Below, piece after piece: positions 28,711-40,600 of a DNA stretch of 64,000 bases. Source of the stretch: Heterobasidion occidentale. Taxonomy: Eukaryota > Basidiomycota > Agaricomycetes > Russulales > Bondarzewiaceae. The translations under genes and the position numbers were made by a program. The notes under the pieces were generated by a model. It worked only from the letters and a program-made list of their open reading frames with translations. It was not told where the DNA came from and searched no databases. Every line of letters starts with the position of its first letter. The first letter of the stretch is position 1. The stretch spans positions 744,001 through 808,000 of the forward strand of contig JBCAQO010000014.1 in NCBI GenBank assembly GCA_039111635.1, read 5' to 3'.

Positions 28711-31700
28711 TGGGTGGTTGGATGGGCAGGGAGGCTCCGTAGGCGGGCGGGAGGGTCGGGTGAAAGGGAGAGCGCGCGTGAATGTGGGAGGGTGTGGCGG
28801 GGCGCGTGTGTCGACTCTCGAGGTCGGTGCGATGTCGAGCAACCGAGCGTGCGCACTGCAGGCCCGGGCCAATGTCGGGAACCCGCTTGGAATGCTGAGT
28901 CTTCGTCACGTACGTCAGCTACATTCCCAGACTCTGACGCACTCCCTCCATCGCCAATTTCTCTCTCGTTGCAACATAGCTCCTGTTTCCTCACTTCAAC
29001 CGTGCAGCTTGAAAAATATTGAACTACAGGAAGCAAGAATACCTCGTGCGCTCCCTCTCCCTCTGAGCTCAACCCAGTCACCTGCGCTGTATGGATTACT
29101 CGAATTTTGCAGAATGAATGGACCGCGGTCGACTGCTCGGATGGATGGCTCCCCCTATTTCCGTAATTCATCAGAGTCAAGCCTCGGCTTCACTTGTTCT
29201 GTCAAATGCGCGCCCATACTAGGTCATGATTTCGTTCTTCATGAGTTATGTACTATCTCCTCAACAGCCAGAGCCCCTTCTCATGTCCACTTTTCCTCCT
29301 CCCACTCGATTCTCCCTTTCCAAACTTGGATCCACGTAACAGACTGACCGTTGACACACCTCAGTAATATGTGATGAATTGTCATCCCCTCTGCGATTCC
29401 AAGAAGTCCCAAGACGGCGGGGACCTCGGAAATTTCATGTACTAGGATGCAAACCCCCACCTCCGGTGCGCAAAACAGCAGCCCCGAAGCCGTCTACAGC
29501 TAGGTGCCCCGAAGAGAAGCCCGAGGGTAAGCAGGGAGGAAGCTAGAGGAAGCCAGTCACACTTACTTTGCAGGCGCCCAGGCTCTCGACCGGAAGCCCA
29601 TCGGTGTCTCGCCCGCGCGGATCCCCCAGCCATCTGCGAGGTAACGCTCCCCGCTCGTCCGCCTTCTCCTGTCTTCGACGACTCTCCCTGTCCTCGGTCG
29701 CCTTCTCGTCTTCTCTCGCGCAGCGGCCTGCGCATCCTGCGGTCGGCGGCGCAGGCGTGGCGTCCGAGGCCGTGGCGACTTGCTAGCATCATGCCTCGCA
29801 GCTCTCTACGGCCGTGCGCACCACCTTACCGCCTCCTGAGCACGGTGTCTGCGGCTGCCTCTCACTCGCTCACTCGACCGTCTGTACGCAACACGTCGCC
29901 GGCATAGTTCAGGTGACCTGTCGCATCCGCGCGCCGTCGCATTTCCGAGTCTCGACGCGGACGTCCGCTTCTAGCGTGTGGAACCAGCACGGGCGCCGTG
30001 GCGCAGGAGCCCCGCACTCTCCGCACTTCGTCGGCTCATCTCCTCTCATCTGCGCCCGAGCTGTCAACCCGCTCGCCTTCTATGCCTCCGTACGTCTTCG
30101 TCTTCGCCTTCGCCTTCGCGCTCTCCGTCTGCGCCCCTGCCGTCACCCTTACACCTACATGAAATTGCACGCGCTTTTGCGGACGTCGTCGGGCCTCTGA
30201 CGTCCAGATCGACGGTTTGCTGTCTACGGCGTGCGGTCTGCAAGTCTACGTACAATGACGCGCCCCGTCCGAGGGATCAGCGTGGCCCACGAAAGGCGCG
30301 GAGAAGGATTCTGAGTGGCCCGAAGGAGTCTGAGAAGGGCTCGAAGGAGCCCGAACGCGGAAGAAGCCAAGATCCCCGCTGTCACCGTCGCACTTCGCGC
30401 TTCGCTACGTATGTCATCTCGCGCGTTTGGACTTTGCTTCGGGCAGTCGTACGTGGGCCGGATCGCTCGGGACGAGCGGTGGGCGGAGGGCCACTTGCTG
30501 GCCGTGCGGGGATCGCGACCTGCAGAGGACGTCTGACGGACGGCCGACGCGCGGTGCCCGCTCGACGCCGCATCGAGCGGATTCGCGAGGATCCCCGATG
30601 CCTCTTTCAATTGGCCGTGCCGAACACGCGCTCGAGGTGGCGCAACCCAACTGGGCACCCCTGTCGACCTTGTACTGCCGCCTGCGACTTCCATCGCTCC
30701 CTGGCCCTGCGGGGGCGGGCGGGGCGTCGATACAGTACACGACGTGTAATGTGTTACCGCATGTTCCCCGCTGTTCTGAGGTGTTCTGATCGCTCCGCAC
30801 CTGCATCAGCCTGCATTTCATCCCCATCGAGGCCTTCTCCCACCCCACTCCCCCCAAAAAACAAAGCGTGCATCACCATCACACGGCATCGACGCGAGCT
30901 TATGTGCATACACTCATACACTTATATGGTCATAGCCTGGCTGGCTGGTAGGCATAGGTCCACCCACGAAGAACCGCGCTTCGCATTTGAAGTCGGTCCG
31001 ATATCACGTTCAGCACGTACATGTCCGTCATGTTTTTAATTGACTTGTCACCGGTCGGACTACGTAGTGGCTGCGTCACAGGCTACGTAGTCGGGGCCAG
31101 AATGCAGCGCATCACTCGGTCGGTCGGGTGGTTGGTCTGGTTCGCGGTCGGATGCGCGCCGCCGGAGCGTGCGAGGCAGGAGAAGGCAGCCGGACGGGGG
31201 CCTTCGGGGACGTATGCATGCTCGATGCGGTTAGTGTGTACTCGTACAATTGGGAGGGCGCTGTATTCTGGATGACTGTCGTCCCAAATACGACGCGTGC
31301 GCGATCACGCCTACTGCCACAGCAGCGCGCCACGAGAGTGCACGACACATCTCCGTCTGCTGTTGTGTCGGGATGGGATAAGAAGATGTCAACGATCATC
31401 CATCTGATCAGGTCGCTTGTCCTGACTCCTGATCATCACGCATCACGCCTCGCGAGTGGCTATTGGCGCCCCCTTTCCCCACTTCCGCACCCCCTCCGCA
31501 CACGCGCCGATGAATGCAAAGTCGGAAGCGGCTGTGCGGCCCAAAGGCAAAGGGCCAAACAAACAAACAAACAAACAAAGCACCCGCTTTCACATGTTCA
31601 CAGGCGCGCAGGCCGGTCCAAGACCGGACCAGGGAGGAAGAGATGGAGGTGCCGACCCCGCCGTATCTATTAGCGCCACTCCGCAAGCATGTGTATACTA

Positions 31701-32593
31701 TACATAGACATCAAGAACCAGCAGCGCCAATGAACTGAATTGAACTGAATTGAACTGAACTGAACAGAACGGCCATCGGCAGGGGCATACATGCCGTGCA
31801 GAAGCACCGTACGTGGTCTATGGAAGATGTAGATAGCTGCACTTTGACGAGCTCGCCAGCCGCTGCGTTATAGGTACAGGCACAAAGAAAGAAGGAAAGG
31901 AAGAAAAGAAGAAAGAAGAAAGAAAGAAAAAAGAGGAAGGAAACCCGATGAAGATATATGAGCACAAATGGGGCCGTCGCGATACACGCATACACGGAGT
32001 GAAAGAGCGCAGGGAGGTCAAAGGAGAGGGCAGAGAGTGAGGACGTGGATGGGATGTATAGATGCAGGTGGGGATGGGGATGGGGATGGGATGTACACGT
32101 CGACCAAGAGAGATGGTCGGGATGGGAAAGAGACGGGAACGGGGGCGCATGTGTATACGGGTGCTGGATGCTGTGGGGAGGCAAAGAGAGAAGAGGAGGG
32201 GGGCGGGGAAGATGTATTATACTAGGTACAACAGCCGCAGTCGCGGTAGGGCGGGACGGGTCGGGTCGTGCGGGTCGTCTCGCGGTCGTAAGAGGGCGTG
32301 TCGTGTAAAAGAGAGTAAGGAAGTAAGGAAGATGACGAGCGGCAGCTTAATGGGTGAATGTGAAGATGAGGGTGGAGATGAGGTGAGATGATGAACAGAT
32401 ATGGGCGATGGGCGGACATGAGCGTCTGTGCGACGGCGGGGAAGCGAGCAGAAGCGGGATAGAGGGAACAGAAGGCACCCTGTGCCGGCGCAGGGCCCCG
32501 AAGCGGGCCGATCCAAGACTACAGAACGAGCACGTCCACGCGGGTGGAGGCGACAAGAAAGCAGGCGGGGACAGGTTAGCACGGGCGGCGCGC
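28711..32593. other. GC-rich intergenic sequence, no supported gene
   Basis: Many long ORFs exist on both strands because GC is high, but they are arginine/proline-rich, overlap one another and lack domains. The largest is on the plus strand, 29978-31039. Simple repeats occur at 31558-31580, 31731-31770 and 31884-31941. Confidence 0.5.
31731..31770. repeat. microsatellite, TGAACTGAAT-type
   Basis: TGAACTGAAT and TGAAC units repeat four to five times with small changes. Next to it, 31884-31941 is almost pure A/G (GAAAGAAGGAAAGG-like), a triplex-prone purine tract. Confidence 0.7.
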
Positions 32594-33986
32594 TCACTCG
32601 CGCCTCGACCGCGACCGCGCCCCTCCGACCAGCCTGTTCGCGATCCTCTTCCACCCCAGCCCGAACCCCGCGCTCGCGGGCGCATCGGCGCTCGACCCGC
32701 GGTTGGCCGGGATTGGAAAGAAGTGCACCGAGTCCTCGGGGCGCGCAGTCGTCGTGGGAGACGCGAGCGCGAGGAACGTGAGCGTGTTCGCGGGCGCGGA
32801 CACCGGTGCACGCGAGGCGGGGCGCGGGCGGGGGAGCGGGCGGGAGCGGGAGCGGGACGGGAGCGGCGGGAGAGAGGGCGTGTGGAAGCACGGGTCGGAG
32901 AGCGCGAAGTGCAGCTGCGCGTCTTCGTCGAAGAGAAGGCCGGACGCGGCGTGCGCGCCTGCGCGTTGGTCCCGCTGGTGCTCTTCGTAGTGCGGCGAGG
33001 GGTCGTCGCCATAATGCGAGAGCGGCTCGTCCTCGTCCACCTCGTCGATCGCGTCGTATCCGCCGACGCCCTCCGACCACTGGCGGCAGGCGTAGATCAT
33101 CGTGCGCCTCCGCGCGCGGACCTCCTTCGCCCGGCGGGTCGCGCTCAGGACCTCCTGGTCGACGTCATCCCCGCCATCCTCGCGGACGGCGGAAGCCCAG
33201 CACATGTCGTTGAAGGCATCGCGCGGGCTCGAGATGAGCTGCTCGTCGAGCGCAAAGGCGGCGAGGATGTCGGTGAGCGGGGCGAGGCCGTCTGCGTGGG
33301 CCGCGGTGTCGAGGTCAGCCTCGTTTTGGGTGATAGGGGAGGTGGCGAGAGGCGAGGTGGGGGAGTACGGGAAATGCTCGTGCTCGAGGTCGTGCTCGTG
33401 CGCGCCGAGGGTCGAGTCGGACTCGGAGGACCAGATGGAGGCGAGGTCGAAGGATCTGAGGGAGGTCGTGTGGATGCCTGCAGGATATCAGCGACGTTGA
33501 GGGACGGGCGGGAACACGAAGGGAGAGGGACGCACTCGAGTCGTCGGTGGACGGCGTCGGGGACGGGGCGCCGACGTCCCGATGATCTGTGGGCGTGGGC
33601 GGGGCGTCTGCAGGGCCGGGGGTCCGGCTCCGGGGGCCTCTGGGCTTGGCCGCCTTCCTGCTGCTGCGTGCCCTCGCGCGGCGACTCTGGCGCTGTTCGC
33701 GCGAGGCCACCGTCGTTACGATCACGGTCGAGTTGGCGTGGACAGCCCCCCGGGGTATCGATGCGACATCCGGTCAGCGAGCATTCCGACATCAGAGGTG
33801 GGGTTGATGCACACTCACCCGCTGCGAGTCCTTGCTCGTCGGCCGTGGCTTCTCGACGTCCTTGCTGAACTCCCGCGGCCACGACCCGCTGAGAGCGGTG
33901 TAGCCGTGGTCCTTGAGGTTATTCACGTCCCGGAACGGCTCGACGTTCATCGAAGCCCAAGTCATCTCTACTGGAAACGCGTTCAT
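32594..33986 (-). CDS. uncharacterised protein, 402 residues
   Basis: Exons on the minus strand, 33819-33986, 33536-33692 and 32594-33477, join in frame with GT...AG introns (126 and 58 nt). The start is MNAFPVEMTWASMNVEPF. A basic stretch follows (RQSRRARARSSRKAAKPRGP, residues 57-76), then a Ser/Pro linker. An acidic middle follows (DGLAPLTDILAAFALDEQLI, SAVREDGGDDVDQEVLSATRRA), and the C-terminus is basic (GWKRIANRLVGGARSRSRRE). No domain is recognised. The basic clusters suggest a nuclear protein, which is inference. Frame continuity over three exons supports a real gene. Confidence 0.6.
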
Positions 33987-35144
33987 GATGGTGGGGAGGT
34001 TCGGAATCGGGTCGGAAACAATACGCGGTCGTGGAAGGGGTGATGTATGTGTACAGAGGGGAAGAAGAAACCCACGAGCTGATGCGCAGATGCAGCTGGG
34101 TATTAAGACAGATGGGAAGAAAGGAAGGACGGGCCAAGACACGTCAACGGTCACGGTGCGTGTGGCCTTGCGTGGCGCGGGAAGGAGATCCGGAACGTGC
34201 GCGTCGAGCGAGCCCGGGCTGCGTTAGATTAAAAATTCACAGGAAGGGAAGCCAGGGGAGAACTGCCAACCGGCGAGCCACAGGGCTGACACGAGGAGGG
34301 AGGGCGGACGAGAGCTGAGAAGGTATGTACTGGGTGTTTGATGCGGCGGTCCTAGGGATCCCAGTAAGAGCACGGACTTTATAAGATTCGCGCGGGCGCA
34401 AGGCTGAGACCTGTTCGGCGCGGGGAGTGGGAGAGGTTGCGCTCAGCAGACATGGAGCCTTTTTGTGTTGGGACGGGGCTGACAATTGTAATTGTGTGCG
34501 GTGTGGCCGGTTCGGACGCATTACTGACCGCGATTGCAGGGCTTCGGTCTGCGATCTGGGCAATCAGGACCATCTCGTGGGTGTCCACCTCGGCGTGCCG
34601 GGGCACGTGCATCGCGCACATAATTAACGGGAAGGTGCCTGTGTTGCATGCCCCGTGAACATGACAACAACATCCAGGCGCCGAACGCAGAAGCGCCGCG
34701 CGCTCAACGTAATCTCAGCACGGAGCTTTCGATGTGATCATACCGTAGATGGCAAGGGAGTCTCGCATTTGAGAAGCCCTGCTTGACAAGATACGAGAAG
34801 GAGAAGACGGAACGTGTGCAGGGAGCGAAGTTATGTATGCGAGATATAAAAAGAGAGACGTGGATATGAGCAATAAATAGTGTATGCTGAACTAGACCGA
34901 GAGTAGATGGAGTGCTAGAATGCGGGGAAGTGAATGATTATGGAGCAATGAGCGATATGATGCCGAGGGCGAACCGTGAAGGTGACGAGATTGAAAACGA
35001 AAGCGATGACAAGAGAGCGACGGAGCAGGAATCAGTAAGTGAAGTGAGCCGTAAGATGCGATCAACAGAAAGACAAAGAAAATGCGGAGCATACCGTCAG
35101 CAGCCCCGCCCAACCGAAACATCGCGACGGACGCGCGCGCATCT
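33987..35144. other. intergenic sequence, no supported gene
   Basis: Upstream region of the preceding gene and 3' side of the next. Small ORFs only. A long C/T-rich stretch (35170-35300 on the plus strand) belongs to the E/K-rich C-terminus of the next gene. Confidence 0.5.
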
Positions 35145-36141
35145 CTAAGTCTGCGCCCGCGACGGAGACAAGAACATCGCCCTGCTCCTCCGCTTCATCT
35201 CCTTCCCCAGCCCCTTCGCCTTTCTCACCCACCCATCCCTCTCCTCCCCCGCCTCCTCTTCTTTCTCCTTCTCCTTCTCCTTCCCCGGTCTCCCTTTCAA
35301 GGACATCCCTCTCAGTCTCCCATCGGTTTTTGGTACATCAGCATAGGCTGCCGCGCGGCTCTCCGCGCGTAGGTCCTTGATCCCGTCATCCTCCACGACG
35401 TGGCTCGCCTCCTCGATGACAACACCTACACCGATAATGACGCCCGAGTCGAGGCCGGCACCCGCAAGGCTGTTCTTCGACGCCGAGCGGGAGAGTTTTC
35501 GCGAGATCATGCCCCCGACAGAGCGCGACAGACTCTGCCGCGCCGCGAGGTGGTGCACCTGCGTGACGTGGTCCGACTCCGTGAGGCGCTCGGGCGCGCG
35601 GTCTGATTCGTGTGACGCGAGCGAGTCCGAGCTGCGCGACTGCGACGGCGGGCGGGGCTACGCGGTCAGAAAGAGGAAAATAAGAGGGACTTAGCGCGAT
35701 GCACGCACCTGTCCCTGGTAGAACGCGGCGATCGGGCGCCCGATGCTGGGCGTCGTCGGCACGCTGAACGTCGTCACGCGCAAGTCGCCATCTTCGACCT
35801 GGCCGAAGCGAGAGATGGAGATGCTGCCCCTGCGTCGCTCGCGCGGCCGGTCGGCGACCGTCGCGCGCGCGCTCGACAGCATGGGCAGGGGTGACGAGGA
35901 CGACTCCCGCGACTCTAGCTCCTCATGCGCCTTCTCCTCGAGCTCATGTGCGCGAGCTTCTTCTGCCTGGGCACGCCGGGCGCTCTCCTGTTCGAGCTTT
36001 TGGAATATCTGGTGTTGTTGTTATTGTCAGTACGGTTCGTGTCGTGTTCGAGAAGACGCGCGTGTGAAAGATCAGGTGGCGGCGGTCGCACGGTTATAGT
36101 ACTGCACGCACCTTCTCGAGAGACTCTGGATGACCGACCAT
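35145..36141 (-). CDS. coiled-coil protein, unknown, 280 residues or more
   Basis: Exons 36112-36141, 35709-36008 and 35145-35657 (minus strand) are all phase 0. From MVGHPESLEK the protein runs into a helix (IFQKLEQESARRAQAEEARA), a Ser/Arg-rich middle (GSISISRFGQVEDGDLRVTT), then ARQSLSRSVGGMISRKLSRS. It ends with a Lys/Glu-rich, basic tail (KGLGKEMKRRSRAMFLSPSR). The open frame continues upstream of the chosen ATG (HGRPSEPILDVFVA), after a pyrimidine tract and AG, so one or more 5' exons may be missing. No family is recognised. Confidence 0.55.
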
Positions 36142-37676
36142 GGCTACGAAGACGTCGAGAATGGGCTCAGATGGACGACCGTGCTCGTGGGGAGAGAGAA
36201 AGAGAGAGAGAACAAGGAAAGAAGGGACCGAGGGCCAGGACGGGTTCGGGTGACGCGTGTGAGATAAGTCAAACCCTGCCCTGCAGCAGCTTCCAGAAGG
36301 ACGTCTGCGGCTTCGACGCGACGGGCCTCTCGTCACTCTCATTTCGCTCTCGCCCGCGCCAGACAGACACAGCCCGTCTCCGTCTCCGCGCTGGGGCGCT
36401 GGGGACTCAGTGCAATGGGAGATTATCAGAGCTCGCGCTCCGCGATCGTCCTCATTTTCGCTCGCCAAGATTTCAAGAGGCAGATCGAGGAAAAGAGGGT
36501 GCGAAAATATCTTCGGATGATGCGCCGTATCTTCGAGGTCGCTCAAGGCCGTTCTCCTCTGCGGTCGCTGCGTCTACAAGCCTCTGCGCGGTCGCAGAAA
36601 TTGGCGTGCATTCTGGGCGGAGCCTGGCCGTTCATTGCCATCACTGAGAACTGAGACTCCAGCGCAGGCCCGGAGCAGGCCCGGCTAGGCCCAGGGCTGC
36701 CCAGGGGGACGGCCGTTGCACGTGGACCTCGCGTGGATAAACGGGCGAGCTTTCAACACCACCGAGCAGTCTCCGAACGTGCTCCGAGCGTGGAGGCAGG
36801 TGGGGCTTAAAATTTAAAAGCTTGTAATACGATCGCTTGTGGCTTTGAGGTGATGGCAGTACAGAGTTTAAGCGAGAGCGTAATTTTCCAAATCTCGAAA
36901 ATCTCATGCCAAGTTGCCACACAAGGCCATTCGGAGAGAGCCGGTCTATACGACGCATACGGTTGTACCCGAACCAATGGAAATAGCCCTATCGACCCCA
37001 CCAGCAGCCTCCACCTCCACCAACTTATGATCCACAAGAAAAGGCCAATGCCCTTGGACCGCCGATAATGCGTCAATGGGCTCAAGGCAAGCTGTTACAT
37101 GAATCAACTCAGTCTTAGCGACTAGCCGGTATCGAGGTCCAAACGAACGACGACGAATACTAAAAGCTGAAACGCTGAGTCTTCACTCGCCATAAATTAG
37201 ATCATGCAAATCGTGAGTCATAAATACATACCGTATGAGATAGAGAAGATAGAGAATGGATAAAATCAGGACATTCGACTCTCCCTACAGACCGTCGCTA
37301 GCGTTACTATCTACACGTACGAAAAGAAGAGACTGCGCCAGGGGGAACGAAACACAACGAAACCGTCCCTGCTCAGGCTGTGAGTTTCAACAATCAACTA
37401 TTTACCACATGCAGAAGAAGCACGGAGGCAGCAAAGCATACGACGGTTGACGAACCCAGAGCACAACATACTGACACAACAGAACAGAACAACGTCCATC
37501 GGCGTCACAAACACAACACGTCGAAAGCTGGTACGGTATTGCGAATCCACAGCAAGCAGAGCAGGGGTCGTAGGTCATGAGTCTCGTGTCGGGTCGTCGC
37601 AGGGTCATATCGCATACACCCTGAGATTTGGAAGAGTCGGTTCGTTAGACGCAAACTCAAGGTCTACCTCCTCTAC
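36142..37676. other. intergenic sequence, no supported gene
   Basis: Holds possible missing 5' exons of the coiled-coil gene (up to about 36546) and the 3' flank of the BTB gene. From 36650 to 37676 GC falls and only short ORFs occur. Confidence 0.45.
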
Positions 37677-40600
37677 CTAGTGAGCAGCAAAAATCTCAGC
37701 ATTCAAATGTGGATCAAGAACGGGACCGGAGCTGTTCATCTCACCCCTGTTATTTTTCCTCTTTTTCCTCTTCTTCCCCGCGACATCCCCACCAGCCTCG
37801 CTTGCTGTGTCATCTCCTTCGTCACCACCGCCCAGCAGGCCTTTGAACACAGCCTTCTCCTCCGGCTTACTGCCCTCAGGGCCCTCGAGCGCAGAGGGGG
37901 GCTCCGATGCCCCGGTAGCAGTCATAGGTTCATCGCTCTTCAGCTGAGCAGAAGAGGTATCCACAACAGGCGGCTTGACAGCGACTTCTGCTTCAGCTTT
38001 AGGATTAGCATCACCGTTGGCCGGTTCCGCCTCCGTCGACTCTGGAGTCCCGGCTGATAGCCTTGGGACCTCTGCGTCAGGCGCCACGCCCACCGTCGCA
38101 CTATCAGCTGCCTTGTCCACTGTCGCATCCTTGACAGGTGCATCGGAAGGGACTTTGGCGCCAGCTGCATTAGTATCGGCTGGCGGCAATGGGGCCTTCG
38201 TTGAGTCTGCAGAAGGTTCCGCGCTCTTGGACTGTACAGCGTCGGCTGCAGGCTGCTCGGTAACCGTCGCCGGGATGGGCTTGTTTTCATCCTTTGCAGC
38301 AGTGGCCTGCTCGGAAGAAGTTTCTGGACCGGAAGACCCCGCCTTCGTCGCGTCAGCGTTGGCAGCAGCGGCAGGTGCAGGTGATGCAGACTCCGCGGAG
38401 GGACCTTTGTCGGAGGATAAGCTCTTGTTGTCAGTCGCAGCGGAGACCTTGGAGGCTTCAGAGTCAGCGGGCTTCACGCCTGTAGGCTGCTCAGTCGATT
38501 TTAGAGGTGAGGCTTGTGTTGATGTCGGTTCGTCTGGTCCATGTACGGAATCTTCGTATGCGATGTCAGAGGGGCTAGAACGATCATCAATGGGAGTACT
38601 CACCATTAGAAGCAGTAGGTGGATTGGTCGCATCTGAGGGCTTAACACTTGTAGCGGGCGCCGTCGACGGAACGTCTGGCCCTTTCGCCGGGGCTGGCGG
38701 TGGAGCAGGCTGAGGTGTAGAGGAAGCAGTGGCTTTCTTTGCCCAAGGACTGGGTCGGACGGCTGGATTGATGGTTTTGGGGGAAGCAGGCGCGTTGCCT
38801 GTCTGTGAGCTGGAAGCCTTACCCCACGCGTTGGGAACACCCTTGTTCGTAGCATTGACAGTGGGTGAGGCGGCGGAAAGCGGGGTCGCGGGTGACGGCT
38901 TGCCCCATGCAGTTTTGACTGGAACAAGAGATGAGGGACGTGCGACCGGAACTGTCGGCTGCGATTGTTTCGGATCATCGCCCTTCGCAGTTGCGTCTTT
39001 AGGGGGCACAGGCGGCAAGTCATCAGATTTGGGTGCGGGCGCAGGTGCTGGTGAGGGAGAGCTCTTCTCATCCGATTTCGTGGCCTTCGTATCGATGGTG
39101 GCCGCCTTCGGATCTGCAGGCTGCGTCGTATCGATCTGGGTGTTCGCGTCGGCGTCCTTAATTAGCTGAGTCTGCGACTGGTTGTCGTTGGCCTTGCCGT
39201 CTGCTTTCTGCCCAGATTCGTCGCCGGCGGCGTTCTGCTCAGGCTGCTCCTTGTCCGCCTGCTCGATCTTCGCTCCTCCCAGCTTCTGGGGGTCCGTAGC
39301 ATTTTCATCTTGAGTCGTGGCGCTCGCGGTCGAAAGCACTTTGTCCGCGTGCGGAGCTGTGTCCTGCTTAGCCTTCGCTTCGGCCTCCTTGTCGGCTTGC
39401 TCCTTCGCTTCCTTAGCCTTGGCGTCCAAGTTTGCCTTTTCCTTTGCTTGTTCTGCCTTTTCCGCGAGAGCTCGAGCGTCAGCATCAGCCTTGATCTTGG
39501 CTTCCTTGGCTTCCTTCGCCGCCGCCGCCCGATCCTCCTCGACCTTCTTCGCCGCTGCCGCCTCTGCGGCCTTTTTCAGCTGTTCCTCTTTCTCGGCCTT
39601 TTCCTTCGCCTCCGCCTCCGCCTTGGCTTTGGCGGCAGCCTCCTCTGTCTTCTTCTGCAGAGCCTCTGCCTGCACCTTCGCTTCCGCGGCCAGCTTCTCC
39701 TCCCTCTTCTTCGCAGCCTCTGCCTCTTGTGCCGCCTTCTCAGCTTTAGCTTTCGCTTCCGCCTCAGCTTTGGCTTTGACAGCCTCCTCTTTCTTCCTGT
39801 TGGCCTCCTCTTTCTTGCGCTGAGCCTCCTCCTTAGCCTTGCGGGCGGCCTCCTCTTTGGCCTTCTGCTCGGCCTCTTGCTTCTTGCGCTGAGCCTCTTC
39901 CCTCTCCTTCCGTTCGGCCTCCTCCTTTGCCTTTTTCTCAAGCCACTCCTTCTCCTGCTGTTCGGCCTTCTGCTTCGCTTCCTGCGCTGCCTTCTCCTGC
40001 TTCTCCCTCTCAAGACGCGCCTTCTCCTCTCGCTCAGCCTTCTCCTTCGCTTCCTTCTCCCTCTTCTCCCTCTCGAGCTTCTCCGTCAGCTCGCGTGCTG
40101 CCCTCTCCTTCTCCAACTGTTCCGCTTCCAATCGCTCACGATCCAACCTCTCGCGGTCGGCACGTTGCTTCGCCTCCTCCCTCTGAGCTAGATCGCTCCT
40201 CATCGGCATGGCGTTGAACTGGCCCGCGCCTCTCCCACCTCGTGACATCGAACCCCATCCACCAGGAATCGGACTCTGCAGTGGGCTTCCATCTTCCGGA
40301 CCTTTGCTCTCCGCATCCGACTCCTCACCACCCGCGAGTAGGCTTGAAGCCCATCCGAACAGCCCAGAACGCGGGGTTGATGCACTGCCCTTGCTCTGGT
40401 GACCCGAAGCTTTAGGCGCACTCGCACGAGCATTGTTGACAGCATTGGCGTTGGAGGCTCGGTGATCGGGAGGCTTGGAGAAGGCACTCTCGGCCGGTGT
40501 GTGGCTGGAGATGTCAAAAATTTTCGGCGTTTCCGTGACAATCTTTAAGTCCTCTTTCTGTAGAGTGTCCATCGCAGCCCTGCTATTCGACACAGGGGTC

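Noticed and set aside
29978..31039. 353-codon ORF on the plus strand
   Set aside because: Arg/Pro/Ser-rich composition, starts and ends at random relative to splice signals, overlaps equally long ORFs on the other strand, no domain. GC-driven chance ORF.
32408..33868. 486-codon plus-strand ORF
   Set aside because: Lies antisense to the three-exon minus-strand gene at 32594-33986, whose splice phases fit. The plus-strand peptide is Arg/Gly-rich shadow sequence.
38575..38603. 29-nt intron between the last two BTB exons
   Set aside because: Too short for splicing and gives the wrong phase. The acceptor at 38513-38514 gives a 91-nt intron and the right frame.
39310..40191. Leu-rich plus-strand ORF that looks like a membrane protein
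   Set aside because: It is the antisense of the E/K-rich helix of the BTB protein (GAG/AAG codons read as CTC/CTT). Hydrophobicity is an artefact.
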